A stretch of DNA of 64,000 nucleotides from positions 31,502-95,501 of the forward strand of contig CAWAJF010000013.1 in assembly GCA_963782345.1 (NCBI GenBank). The letters are read 5' to 3'. Shown here piece by piece: positions 15,298-23,681 of this stretch. Every line of letters starts with the position of its first letter. Within the stretch, counting starts at the first letter, position 1. Source of the DNA: DASUPK01 sp963782345 (GTDB lineage: Bacteria > Actinomycetota > Thermoleophilia > Solirubrobacterales > 70-9). Both the position numbers and the translations under genes were made by a program. The notes beneath the pieces are model-generated. The model was not told the origin of the DNA, made no database searches, and saw only the letters and a list, made by a program, of their open reading frames with translations.

Positions 15298-15341
15298 GGT
15301 TGCCTATGCTAGCGTAGTTCCCGCAACCCTAAGGTTGCCTA
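15298..15341. promoter_or_regulatory. Operator region between SRPBCC-ArsR and clpP
   Basis: GCAACC (15323-15328), CTAA, GGTTGC (15333-15338) form a perfect palindrome. The 9-mer GGTTGCCTA occurs at 15298-15306 and again at 15333-15341. The minus-strand -10 TAGCAT (15311-15306) lies between the two copies. This is the pattern of an ArsR autoregulatory operator. GCTAGC in the middle is itself palindromic and could start transcription both ways. Confidence 0.6.
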
Positions 15342-15360
15342 ACGTCAGGAGGTCTTCCCG

Positions 15361-15984
15361 ATGCCGATGGTCCCGATGGTGGTCGAGCAGAGCGCCCGCG
15401 GCGAGCGCTCCTTCGACATCTACTCAAGGCTGCTCGGCGAGCGGGTGGTCTTCCTGGGGTCGGCGATCGACGACCAGGTGGCGAACCTGATCGTCGCCCA
15501 GATCATCCATCTCGAGTCCGAGGACCCGGACAAGGACATCTCGCTCTACATCAACTCCCCCGGCGGGGTCGTCTACTCGGGGATGGCGATCTACGACGCG
15601 ATGCAGTTCGTGAAGCCCGACGTGCGGACCATCTGTTACGGAATCGCGATGTCGATGGGCGCGCTGCTGCTCGCGGGCGGCGCCAAGGGCAAGCGCATGG
15701 CCCTGCCGAACTCGCGGATCCTGATCCATCAGCCGAGCGGCGGCTTCGAGGGCGTCGCCTCCGACATCGAGATCCACGCCAGGGAGACGCTCGACCTCCG
15801 CGACCGGCTGGACGCGATCTACGCCAAGCACACCGGCAAGTCCAAGAAGCAGGTCCACGAGGACATGGACCGCGACCGCTTCTTCAAGGCCGACGAGGCG
15901 GCCGAATACGGCCTGATCGACCGGGTGATCGAGCAGCGGGAGCTCGAGCAGCGGCGGACCGGCTTCGCGCAGAACGGAAACTAG
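15361..15984 (+). CDS. clpP: ATP-dependent Clp protease proteolytic subunit
   Basis: Serine peptidase (207 residues) that assembles into a tetradecamer and degrades proteins fed by a Clp ATPase. The catalytic triad can be placed at Ser98 (in GIAMSMGALLL), His123 (ILIHQPSGG) and Asp172 (DRDRFF). The residue before the active-site serine is Met where Ala is more usual. A strong ribosome site AGGAGG lies at 15347-15352. No clpX is adjacent, and actinomycetes usually carry a second clpP. The stop overlaps that of the convergent SRPBCC gene by 4 bp. Confidence 0.95.
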   Translation: MPMVPMVVEQSARGERSFDIYSRLLGERVVFLGSAIDDQVANLIVAQIIHLESEDPDKDISLYINSPGGVVYSGMAIYDAMQFVKPDVRTICYGIAMSMGALLLAGGAKGKRMALPNSRILIHQPSGGFEGVASDIEIHARETLDLRDRLDAIYAKHTGKSKKQVHEDMDRDRFFKADEAAEYGLIDRVIEQRELEQRRTGFAQNGN

Positions 15985-16433
15985 GCGGCAGGGCGCTCGC
16001 GAAGCATCCGCTCGACGTCCTCGAGCACCCGGCGGAAGCCGCGAGTGAGCAGCGGCGTCCAGACGAGCTCCTGGATGCCCCCCACCACCGGCGTGGGCAC
16101 AGTGAAGCTGGATCGCCAGTCGACGTGCGTCACCCCGCCCTCCGGCGTCAGCGTGATCGCACCGCCGTGGTGCTCGAAGGGGACGTTGAGCTTCACGATC
16201 AGATAGTCGAGGCGCGACGGCCGGGCGTAGGCGGTGATCTCCTCGTCGAAGCTGAGAGGCGCGACCTTGATCCGCCGAAGCGCCCCGACGCCATTCGGCG
16301 CCGGATCCCCCTCGCGGACCAGCTCCGAGCCGTTGATCCCGCGGAAGCGATCGTAGTGAGCGTGGTCGGTGAGCAGGTCGAAGACGTCCTCGGCCGGCGC
16401 CGGGATCGTGCGGGTGACGTGGACCGTGCGCAT
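15981..16433 (-). CDS. SRPBCC-family protein (polyketide cyclase-like)
   Basis: A 150-residue START-like domain (MRTVHVTRTIPAPAEDVFDLLTDHAHYDRF at the N-terminus; WRSSFTVPTPVVGGIQELVWTPLLTRGFRRVLEDVERML at the C-terminal helix). Such proteins bind lipid-like or aromatic molecules. No catalytic assignment is possible. The ATG shares one base with the stop of the upstream HAD gene (TGATG), so the two are translationally coupled. Confidence 0.75.
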   Translation of the reverse strand: MRTVHVTRTIPAPAEDVFDLLTDHAHYDRFRGINGSELVREGDPAPNGVGALRRIKVAPLSFDEEITAYARPSRLDYLIVKLNVPFEHHGGAITLTPEGGVTHVDWRSSFTVPTPVVGGIQELVWTPLLTRGFRRVLEDVERMLRERPAA

Positions 16434-17245
16434 CAGGCGCCCGCCAGGGTAGAGACGATCGCCTCGTAGACGCCGTCGCCCATCCGGCCCTCGGTCACCG
16501 TGACGTTGGAGCGCCCCGCGATCGCCTCGCGCAACGCCGGGTCGCGCTCCGGGCCGTTCGCCGGGACGAAGAAGCGGCCGACCACCGCGGAGACGTCCAG
16601 ATCCTCGACCGAGTCGCCGATCGCGATGCACTCCTCCGGCGCGTAGCCCCGGGCCCGCATGTGGAAGGCGACGGCATTGGCCTTGCTCGCCGCCTCCGGG
16701 AGCAGGTGGTAGGCGTGCGCGGGCCCCTCGATTCCCTCCATCGGAGCGAAGATCGCGCCGTTGTCGAGCAGGCGCAGTCCGGTGTGGCCTCGCTCGGCGA
16801 GCAGCCGGTTCGCCTCCTCGACATCGATCTTGCCGCGGAAGAGCAGCGACAGCTCCCGCTGGCGGTGCCAGGGGCTGTGCCATTCGAGGCGGCCGGCGAA
16901 ATGCTCGAAGAGCTCATCGGGGATCCCTCGGTCGACCATCGTCTCGGCGAGAGTCTTGCCGGGGTCGCTCTCGGCGTCTCCGACCAGCTCTGTTCGCTCC
17001 CCGTCGATCACGACCAGGCAGCCGACCTCGCAGATGTAGGACCTCGACCCGATCAGCTTCGCGTCCTCGAGCACGGACGCCTCGCGCCGGCCCGACTTGA
17101 TCACCACCTCGACGTCCGCACGGTGGCAGGCCTCGAGCGCGCGCGCCTGGAGCATCGAGAACTCGCCCTCGGAGTCGCGGAAGAGGGAGCCCCAGCGCCC
17201 GAGCAGGGTCCCGTCGAGGTCGGTATAGACGCAGCGCAGCGGCAC
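16433..17245 (-). CDS. HAD-family (Cof/MPGP-like) phosphatase
   Basis: A 270-residue HAD phosphatase with Asp9 and Asp11 in YTDLDGTLLG, the Ser/Thr-type motif II at IKSGRR, a C2 cap (about residues 90-185, including WHSPWHRQRELSLLFRG), Lys in SKANAV and the motif IV GDSVEDLD. The cap type is that of sugar and mannosyl-3-phosphoglycerate phosphatases; the substrate cannot be fixed. It forms a two-gene operon with the following SRPBCC gene. The start is 15 bp from a dispersed hairpin repeat. Confidence 0.8.
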   Translation of the reverse strand: MPLRCVYTDLDGTLLGRWGSLFRDSEGEFSMLQARALEACHRADVEVVIKSGRREASVLEDAKLIGSRSYICEVGCLVVIDGERTELVGDAESDPGKTLAETMVDRGIPDELFEHFAGRLEWHSPWHRQRELSLLFRGKIDVEEANRLLAERGHTGLRLLDNGAIFAPMEGIEGPAHAYHLLPEAASKANAVAFHMRARGYAPEECIAIGDSVEDLDVSAVVGRFFVPANGPERDPALREAIAGRSNVTVTEGRMGDGVYEAIVSTLAGA

Positions 17246-17260
17246 CGGCGAACCGTATCC

Positions 17261-17303
17261 GCGAGGGTGCTCCGCAGGCGGAGCCGAGGAGCAACCCGTT
17301 TAA
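17261..17303 (+). repeat. Dispersed hairpin repeat, copy 3
   Basis: The flank GCGAGGG is followed by stem TGCTCC (17268-17273), interior GCAGGCGGAGCCGA, closing stem GGAGCA (17288-17293) and the tail ACCCGTTTAA. The tail gives TTTAAT 6 bases before the folP ATG, so it may also serve as a -10 box. It sits between divergent genes. Confidence 0.8.
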
Positions 17304-17310
17304 TTGAGGG

Positions 17311-18210
17311 ATGGAATCGCGATGGCAGCTCAAGAATCGCTCGCTCGATTTCGGGCAGCCCGTCGGCGTCGGGATCGTCAACGTCACCGAGGACTCGATG
17401 TTCGAAGGGGCGCGCAGCGGCACGCCCGAGCGGGCGGTCGAGGACGGGATTGCGCTGGCCGAGGCCGGCTTCGGGATGCTCGATGTCGGCGCGGTGGCCG
17501 CGCGCAGCGGTCCCCCGGTCCCGGCCGAGGCCGAGACGGAGCGGCTGGTCCCGGCGATCGAAGGTCTCGCCGAGCGAACCGGGCTGCCGATCTCGGCCGA
17601 CACCTTCTCGCCCGACGTCGCGCGGCGCGCGCTCGAGGCCGGCGCTGTCGCGATCAACGACATCGGCGGGGGCACGGACGCGATGCTGGATCTCGCGGCT
17701 GAGACCGGCTGCGGGCTCGTGGTCATGCACATCGAGGGGCCGCCGCGTGAGGAGCGTGCGGTGCGGCGCTACGACGACCCGGTGGACCATCTGCGCGGCT
17801 GGTTCACGGCCCGTATCGAGGCGGCCATCTCACACGGCGTCGCCGAGGGCCAGATCGTCCTCGACCCGGGGCTCGACTTCGATCTCTCGGTCGCCGACGA
17901 CCTGGAGATCATCCGCCGGCTCGGCGAGCTCAAGAGGCTCGGGCGGCCGCTCTACGTCTCGCTCAGCCGCAAGGACTTTCTCGGCGCCGTGCTGGCGGGT
18001 TCCTGGGAGGAGCGGGTCCCCGCCGGCGATCGGGAATGGGCGACCGCCGCGGCGACCACGCTTGCGGTCGTCGCCGGCGCCGACCTGCTGCGCCTGCACG
18101 ACGTGAGCGCCCTTCAGGCCATGCGCATCGCGACCGCCATCGAGCGGGGCGCTTTACCGTCCCATAGCGACGAAAAAGCGCCCCACGTGAGGGGAGCGGG
18201 GATTGGCTGA
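17311..18210 (+). CDS. folP: Dihydropteroate synthase-like protein, divergent
   Basis: TIM-barrel enzyme (299 residues) of the pterin-binding family; dihydropteroate synthase joins p-aminobenzoate to the pterin in folate synthesis. Recognisable motifs are GIVNVTEDS (pterin loop, Asn kept), LDVGAVAARSG in place of the usual DIGGESTRPG, SADT, INDIGGG, DPGLDF, LSRKDFLGA and the final RLHDV. The Asn, Asp, Lys and Arg of the active site are kept, but loop 2 has lost its Glu-Ser-Thr. It may be the folate enzyme or a paralogue with another substrate. It overlaps the helicase gene by 8 bp. Confidence 0.75.
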   Translation: MESRWQLKNRSLDFGQPVGVGIVNVTEDSMFEGARSGTPERAVEDGIALAEAGFGMLDVGAVAARSGPPVPAEAETERLVPAIEGLAERTGLPISADTFSPDVARRALEAGAVAINDIGGGTDAMLDLAAETGCGLVVMHIEGPPREERAVRRYDDPVDHLRGWFTARIEAAISHGVAEGQIVLDPGLDFDLSVADDLEIIRRLGELKRLGRPLYVSLSRKDFLGAVLAGSWEERVPAGDREWATAAATTLAVVAGADLLRLHDVSALQAMRIATAIERGALPSHSDEKAPHVRGAGIG

Positions 18211-20500
18211 GGGCGCCGCTGTCGCCGGAGGGGCCTGGGAGCCGGCGCTCGGGCAGGCTCGCGAGGACGGGCGCCTCGTGGCGGAGTCGGCCGAGCCGGC
18301 GACGATGGCGAAGCTGACCGGGCTGCCCGACTCGCTCGATCCGGCGCTCGCGGAGGCCCTCTCGCGGGCGGGAATCGAGTCCCTCTACTCCCATCAGGCC
18401 GCCGCCTACGAGACCGCTCGCAACTCCCACCTGATCCTGACGAGCGGCACGGCTTCGGGGAAGTCGCTCTCCTTCAACCTGCCGGTGCTCGACGAGATCG
18501 CGCGGGAGCCGCTGCGACGGGCCTTCTATCTCTATCCGACCAAGGCCCTGGCCCAGGACCAGGCACGCAAGCTGGGCGAGATGCGGCCGCCCGGCCTGCG
18601 GGAGGCGATCTACGACGGCGACACCCCGCGCGAGGACCGCCCGGCCATCCGGCGCCGGGCGAACCTGGTACTGACCAATCCCGACATGCTCAACGTCGGC
18701 GTCATCCCCCACCACAAGCGCTGGGGGGACTTCCTCGCCAACCTCGGGTGGGTCGTGGTCGACGAGGCGCACACCTACCGCGGCGTCTTCGGCTCCCACG
18801 TCGCGAACGTCCTGCGGCGGCTGCGGCGCGTGGCGCGGATCTATGGCGCCGAGCCGCGATTCATCCTCGCCTCGGCGACGATCGCCAACCCCGGCGAGCT
18901 GGCCGAGCGGCTCACGGGCCTGCCCTTCGAGCTGCTCGACGACGACGGCGCGCCCCGAGCCGGACGGGAGATCGGCATCTGGAACCCACCGGTGATCGAA
19001 CAGCACACGATGACCCGCCGCTCTCCCGTCTCGGAAGCTGCCGACCTGCTCGTCGAGCTGGTCTCCCGCGGCGTGCGGACGATCTGCTTCATGCGAAGCC
19101 GGCGCGGGATCGAGCTGATCAACCGCTTCGCCTCGATGAAGCTCGCGGAGGAGGGCAAGGGCGAGCTGGCCGACCGCATCGCCCCCTACCGGGCCGGCTA
19201 CACGCCGCAGCAGCGCCGCGAGATCGAGTCGCAGCTCTCCTCCGGCGACCTGCTCGCGGTGGCGGCGACGGACGCACTCGAGCTGGGCATCGACGTCGGC
19301 GAGCTCGACGCCGCGATCTGCGTGAACTTCCCCGGCACCGTCGCGAGCCTGCGGCAGATGTGGGGACGCGCAGGGCGCCAGCGGCGCGGGCTCGCCGTCT
19401 ATGTCGCCGGAGAGGACGCGCTCGACCAGTTCTTCTGCCGCCACCCGGACGAGTTCCTCGAGCGGCCGGTGGAGGCGGCGATCCTCGATCACCGCTCGGA
19501 GCAGATCCAGATGCAGCACCTGGTCGCGGCCGCGTACGAGTCCCCGCTCGGCCCCGATGACGACGAGATGCTCGGTGAGGGTTGGCAGGAGCGCGCGGAG
19601 CAGCTCGTCACCGCGGGCGAGCTGCGACGCGGCCGGGGGGAGCGCTACCTGACTCGCACCGGCGACTTCGTCGCGGGACGGATCGCGCTGCGCTCGTCCT
19701 CGGTCGACAGCGTGGCGGTGGTCGACTCCACCTCAGGGGAGATGCTGGGGAACGTCGAGGCCGAGCGAGCCTTCTCCACCGTCCACCCCGGAGCGATCTA
19801 CCTGCACCTGGGGCGCTCCTACGAGGTGGCAGAGCTCGACGTCGGATCCCGGCGGGCGATGGTGAAGCCCTTCGACGGCGACTACTACACGCAGGTGAAG
19901 AAGGAGACCGAGGTCTACGTCGAGGGAATCGAGATCCAGAGGCGCGCCCTCGGCGTCGAGCTCAGCTTCGGCACCGTCTCGGTCTCCGAGCAGGTGATCG
20001 CCTACCAGCGCAAGCGCCTCGGGGACAACAAGGTGATCGACATCGTCGCCCTCGACCTGCCCGAGCAGGATTTCGTCACCAAGGGCCTCTGGTACGTGAT
20101 CGGCGACCGGATGGCGGCCGCCCTGCCGAGCGAGGTCCTGCTCGGCGCCCTGCACGCCTCCGAGCACGGGCAGATCGCGGTGCTGCCGCTGATCGCGATG
20201 TGCGACCGCTGGGACATCGGGGGGCTCTCGACCAACATCCACCACCAGACGGGCTCGCCGACGATCTTCATCTACGACGGGCACCCCGGCGGCGTCGGGA
20301 TCACCCGGCTCGGCTACGAGCAGTTCGAGCGCCTCGTCGGCGACGCCGACCGCCTGATCCGCGAGTGCCCCTGCGACGACGGCTGCCCCTCCTGCGTGCA
20401 GAGCCCCAAGTGCGGCAACCTGAACGAGCACCTCCACAAGGGCGGCGCTCTCGAGCTGATGGGGCGGATGCTCCGCGAGGGCAAGGCGAAGGCCTCTTGA
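18203..20500 (+). CDS. DEAD/H-box helicase with DUF1998 and Cys cluster (MrfA/YprA-like)
   Basis: A 765-residue superfamily 2 helicase. The Q-like region LYSHQAAAYE, Walker A TSGTASGKS, DEAH box VVVDEAHTYRG, SATIANP, and the C-terminal helicase motifs (FMRSRRGIEL, ALELGIDVGELDA, GRAGRQRRG) are in order. A DUF1998 region follows with four cysteines in CPCDDGCPSCVQSPKCGN, as in MrfA and Hrq1-type repair helicases. Role: 3'-5' unwinding in DNA repair, by family. The TTG start at 18203 overlaps the end of folP; an in-frame ATG at 18305 would cut the conserved N-terminus. Confidence 0.88.
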   Translation: MAEGAAVAGGAWEPALGQAREDGRLVAESAEPATMAKLTGLPDSLDPALAEALSRAGIESLYSHQAAAYETARNSHLILTSGTASGKSLSFNLPVLDEIAREPLRRAFYLYPTKALAQDQARKLGEMRPPGLREAIYDGDTPREDRPAIRRRANLVLTNPDMLNVGVIPHHKRWGDFLANLGWVVVDEAHTYRGVFGSHVANVLRRLRRVARIYGAEPRFILASATIANPGELAERLTGLPFELLDDDGAPRAGREIGIWNPPVIEQHTMTRRSPVSEAADLLVELVSRGVRTICFMRSRRGIELINRFASMKLAEEGKGELADRIAPYRAGYTPQQRREIESQLSSGDLLAVAATDALELGIDVGELDAAICVNFPGTVASLRQMWGRAGRQRRGLAVYVAGEDALDQFFCRHPDEFLERPVEAAILDHRSEQIQMQHLVAAAYESPLGPDDDEMLGEGWQERAEQLVTAGELRRGRGERYLTRTGDFVAGRIALRSSSVDSVAVVDSTSGEMLGNVEAERAFSTVHPGAIYLHLGRSYEVAELDVGSRRAMVKPFDGDYYTQVKKETEVYVEGIEIQRRALGVELSFGTVSVSEQVIAYQRKRLGDNKVIDIVALDLPEQDFVTKGLWYVIGDRMAAALPSEVLLGALHASEHGQIAVLPLIAMCDRWDIGGLSTNIHHQTGSPTIFIYDGHPGGVGITRLGYEQFERLVGDADRLIRECPCDDGCPSCVQSPKCGNLNEHLHKGGALELMGRMLREGKAKAS

Positions 20501-20970
20501 CGCAACCGGTCCAGATCTCCGTGATTGGAGCGTCCCAGGGGGAGCCCGAGGTCCTCCGAGACGCCGAGGCCGTCGGGCGCGGGATCGCCGAGGCGGGCGC
20601 CGTCCTGGTCTGCGGCGGGCTCAGCGGGGTGATGGAGGCGGCGTCGAGGGGCGCCAGCGAGGCCGGAGGCACCGTCCTGGCGGTACTCCCCACACTGTCG
20701 ACCGCGGACGCGAATCCCTACGTCACCCACGCGGTGGCCACTGGGACCGGCCACGCCCGCAACCTCGCCGTCGTCGCCTCCGGCGAGGCGGTGATCGCCG
20801 TCGGCGGCGAGTGGGGAACGCTCTCCGAGATCGCCTACGCGCGCAAGCTCGGCAGGCCGGTCGTCGCGATCCAGAGCTGGCCACTCCGCAACCGCGCCGG
20901 GACCGACCTCGGGATCGTGGAAGCGGAGACGCCGGAGGCGGCGGTCAAAGCCGCAATCGGTCATGACTGA
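20497..20970 (+). CDS. LOG-like Rossmann protein (TIGR00725 type)
   Basis: A 157-residue nucleotide-binding fold related to LOG/lysine decarboxylase-like proteins. Motifs are VIGASQGEPE, CGGLSGVMEAASRGA and the PGGxGTxxE counterpart GGEWGTLSE. LOG proteins cleave cytokinin-type nucleotides; this subfamily has no firm function. The start is taken as TTG 20497, which overlaps the helicase stop; GTG 20521 is an alternative that would drop eight residues. It overlaps the next gene by 8 bp, so the three genes form one translation unit. Confidence 0.75.
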   Translation: MTQPVQISVIGASQGEPEVLRDAEAVGRGIAEAGAVLVCGGLSGVMEAASRGASEAGGTVLAVLPTLSTADANPYVTHAVATGTGHARNLAVVASGEAVIAVGGEWGTLSEIAYARKLGRPVVAIQSWPLRNRAGTDLGIVEAETPEAAVKAAIGHD

Positions 20971-21757
20971 GGCGACGGCACCGACTCTGCTCCTGGTTGG
21001 CGGACCCACCGCGGTGATCAGCTACGGCGGCCTGCGCCTGCTCACCGATCCCACCTTCGACCCGCCCGGCGAGCACCCGCGCCCCGGAACGCCGGTCGTG
21101 CTGCGGAAGCTGCGCGGCCCGGCGCTCGAGGCATCGGAGCTCGACCCGATCGACGCCGTCCTGCTCTCGCACGACCACCATTCGGACAACCTCGATCCGG
21201 CTGGACGGGAGTTCCTGCCGCGGGCGGGGCGCGTGCTGACGACCGACGCCGGTGCCGAGCGGCTGGAGGTGGAGGCCACCGGCATGAAGCCCCGAGACTT
21301 CGTGGAGCTCGAGCGGCCGGATGGCGGATCGGTGGCGGTGACGGCCGTTCCGGCCGACCATGGCCCGCCGGAGGTGGCACCCAAGAACGGACCGGTGATC
21401 GGGTTCGTGCTGGCCGGCGAGGGCCTCCCGACCATCTACGTGAGCGGCGACAACGCGTCGGTCGACGTCGCCGCGGCGATCGCCGCCGAGCACGGCCCGA
21501 TCGATGCATCGGTTCTCTTCTGCGGCGGAGCCGAGGTGCCGGTGGTCTGGGGACCCGAGGCATACCTGACGCTGACGCCGCAGACCGCGGTCGAGGCCGC
21601 ACGGTTGCTCGGTGATGGCCCCGTCGTCCCGATCCACCAGGAGGGCTGGGCGCACTTCAGCTTCGGGCCCGAGAAGCTGCGAGAGGCATTCGCCGAGGCG
21701 AGCCTCGAGAACCGGCTCCGTCCGGTGTCCCCGGGCCAGCAGGTCGCGCTCGTCTGA
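20963..21757 (+). CDS. Metallo-beta-lactamase fold hydrolase, UlaG-like
   Basis: A 264-residue MBL-fold protein. The metal motif is LSHDHHSDNLD (HxHxDxxD-like), followed by PADHGP and YVSGDNAS, with a late His in VPIHQEGWAHF. Family members hydrolyse lactones or phosphodiesters, and the UlaG branch opens a sugar lactone. No substrate can be given from context. It ends an operon that starts with folP and stops 8 bp from the convergent ABC permease gene. Confidence 0.75.
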   Translation: MTEATAPTLLLVGGPTAVISYGGLRLLTDPTFDPPGEHPRPGTPVVLRKLRGPALEASELDPIDAVLLSHDHHSDNLDPAGREFLPRAGRVLTTDAGAERLEVEATGMKPRDFVELERPDGGSVAVTAVPADHGPPEVAPKNGPVIGFVLAGEGLPTIYVSGDNASVDVAAAIAAEHGPIDASVLFCGGAEVPVVWGPEAYLTLTPQTAVEAARLLGDGPVVPIHQEGWAHFSFGPEKLREAFAEASLENRLRPVSPGQQVALV

Positions 21758-21765
21758 GCCCGGCG

Positions 21766-22659
21766 TCACTCGCTCAGGTTGAACTCCCAGATCGCGATCG
21801 AGAGCATCGCCATGCCCATCGCGAAGACGATCGCGATCTCCAGGCCGGCGGGCACGCGCCAGCCCCACCAGCTGACCCCCGGGTCGAGGGCCGCCCGCGC
21901 CGCCGAGCTGACGTCGAGGTGATTGAAGACGATCCGTCGCATCGGATCGACCGCATAGGTGAGGGGGTCGAGCCGGTTCATGACCGCCAGCCAACCCGGC
22001 AGATTGGCCACCGGGAAGAGCGCGCCCGAGATGAAGAACATCGGCATCACGATCATCTGCATGACGCCCATGAAGGACTGCATCTGCTTGATCCGGGCGG
22101 CCACCATCACGCCGAACGCGGTGATGCTGAAGGCCAGCAGGAGCTGGAGCCCGAACACGCCGAGGATCAGGGTCGGGGCATACGGCACGTGTACCGCCCC
22201 GGCGAGGGCGAGGAGGATCACGCCCTGAAAGCTCGCGACCGTGGCCCCGCCGAGGCACTTGCCGATCACGATCGAGCTTCGCCTGATCGGCGCGACCATC
22301 ATCTCCCGCAGGAAGCCGAACTCGCGATCCCAGACGATCGAGGCGGCCGAGAACATCGCGGTGAACATCACCGAGAGGCAGAGGATCCCCGGGTAGATGA
22401 AGGTCTTCAGGTCAACCCCGTGGGTCGAGGCGCTCGAGAGCTGCTGGAGCCCCGAGCCGAGCACGAAGAGGAAGAGGAGCGGCTGCACCAGCGAGGTGAC
22501 CATCCGGATCCGGTCCGCGCGGAAGCGGATCAGCTCGCGGCGCCAGACGATCTTCACGGCGCGCAGCTCGCCCCGCCAGCTGCGCTCCGGGACGCGGACG
22601 CGAACGACCTCGCTGGGGGCTCCCGGTCGGTCGACCATCGTGTCGGCGCTCGCCGCCAT
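21766..22659 (-). CDS. ABC-2 type permease, DrrB-like
   Basis: A 297-residue membrane subunit with six hydrophobic segments, a cytoplasmic N-terminal 60 residues, and the ABC-2 signature around FREMMVAPIRRSSIVIGKCLGG and PMFFISGALFPVANLPGWL. It works with the ATPase encoded just upstream to export a lipid, glycolipid or drug. Its start codon overlaps the ATPase stop by one base. The exported compound is unknown; daunorubicin-type resistance is a family label only. Confidence 0.85.
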   Translation of the reverse strand: MAASADTMVDRPGAPSEVVRVRVPERSWRGELRAVKIVWRRELIRFRADRIRMVTSLVQPLLFLFVLGSGLQQLSSASTHGVDLKTFIYPGILCLSVMFTAMFSAASIVWDREFGFLREMMVAPIRRSSIVIGKCLGGATVASFQGVILLALAGAVHVPYAPTLILGVFGLQLLLAFSITAFGVMVAARIKQMQSFMGVMQMIVMPMFFISGALFPVANLPGWLAVMNRLDPLTYAVDPMRRIVFNHLDVSSAARAALDPGVSWWGWRVPAGLEIAIVFAMGMAMLSIAIWEFNLSE

Positions 22660-23651
22660 CAGCGCCCTCCTCCTCTGCTCATCACCTGGTAGATCATCTT
22701 GTTCTGCTGCTTCGTCTGGGACTCCTCCGCGTCGCGGATCGTGGTCCCGGTGTACGACATGAAGACGTCGTCGAGGGTCGGCCGGGAGACGCTCACCGAC
22801 TTGATCGGGACGCCGAGCTCGGCGAACAGCCGCGGCACGAACTCCGCGCCGGCCGGGACCCCGAAGCTCACCTGCCCCTCGGACAGCGTCGCCTCGAGCC
22901 CGAAGCGCTCCTTCAGCGCGACGATTGCCGCCTCGTCGTCATCGGTGTCGATCCGCACCCGGTCGGCCCCGACGCTCGCCTTCAGCGCCGCCGGGCTGTC
23001 GAGGACGACGATCTCGCCGTGATCCATGATCGCGATCCGGTCGCAGAACTCCGCCTCGTCCATGTAGTGCGTGGTCATGAAGATCGTGATGTCCTCGTTC
23101 CGCTTGAGCTCGCCGATGTAGGTCCAGATCGAACTGCGCGTCTGCGGGTCGAGGCCGATCGTGGGCTCATCGAGGAAGAGGACGCGCGGCGAGTGCATCA
23201 GCCCGCGCGCGATCTCGAGCCGGCGGCGCATTCCGCCGGAGAACAGCGTGACCGGCGAGTCGCGGCGCTCCCAGAGGCCGACCATCTCCATCACCTGCTG
23301 CATCCTCGGCCGCACGAGGCCAGCCTCGACCCCGTAGAGCTCCGCGTGCAGCCGGAGGTTCTGCTCAGCGGTCAGGTAGCCGTCGAGGGTCGGGTCCTGG
23401 AAGACGAGGCCGATGTGGCGGCGGACGTCGTCCCGCTCCTCGGCGACGTCGTGGCCCGCGACCCAGGCCTGACCAGAGGTTGGCTTGAGCAGGGTGCAGA
23501 GCATGCTGATCGTGGTCGACTTGCCGGCGCCGTTGGGCCCGAGGAACCCGAAGACCTCCCCGGTCGCGACCTCGAAGTCGACTCCGTTGACGGCCTCGAT
23601 CTCATCGAATGACTTGCTCAGTCCGCTGACCTTGATCGCGCTGTCCGCCAC
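22659..23651 (-). CDS. ABC transporter ATPase, DrrA-like
   Basis: A 330-residue nucleotide-binding subunit with Walker A GPNGAGKSTT, signature LFSGGMRRRLE, Walker B VLFLDEP and the H-loop MTTHYMDEAE. The 90-residue C-terminal extension is typical of DrrA-type exporters. It pairs with the ABC-2 permease that follows (one-base overlap). A 30 bp gap separates it from the GH15-like lipoprotein gene, so all three are probably one minus-strand operon. Confidence 0.9.
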   Translation of the reverse strand: MADSAIKVSGLSKSFDEIEAVNGVDFEVATGEVFGFLGPNGAGKSTTISMLCTLLKPTSGQAWVAGHDVAEERDDVRRHIGLVFQDPTLDGYLTAEQNLRLHAELYGVEAGLVRPRMQQVMEMVGLWERRDSPVTLFSGGMRRRLEIARGLMHSPRVLFLDEPTIGLDPQTRSSIWTYIGELKRNEDITIFMTTHYMDEAEFCDRIAIMDHGEIVVLDSPAALKASVGADRVRIDTDDDEAAIVALKERFGLEATLSEGQVSFGVPAGAEFVPRLFAELGVPIKSVSVSRPTLDDVFMSYTGTTIRDAEESQTKQQNKMIYQVMSRGGGR

Positions 23652-23681
23652 CGACTCGACAGGGTAGGCGGGGGCGCACCT

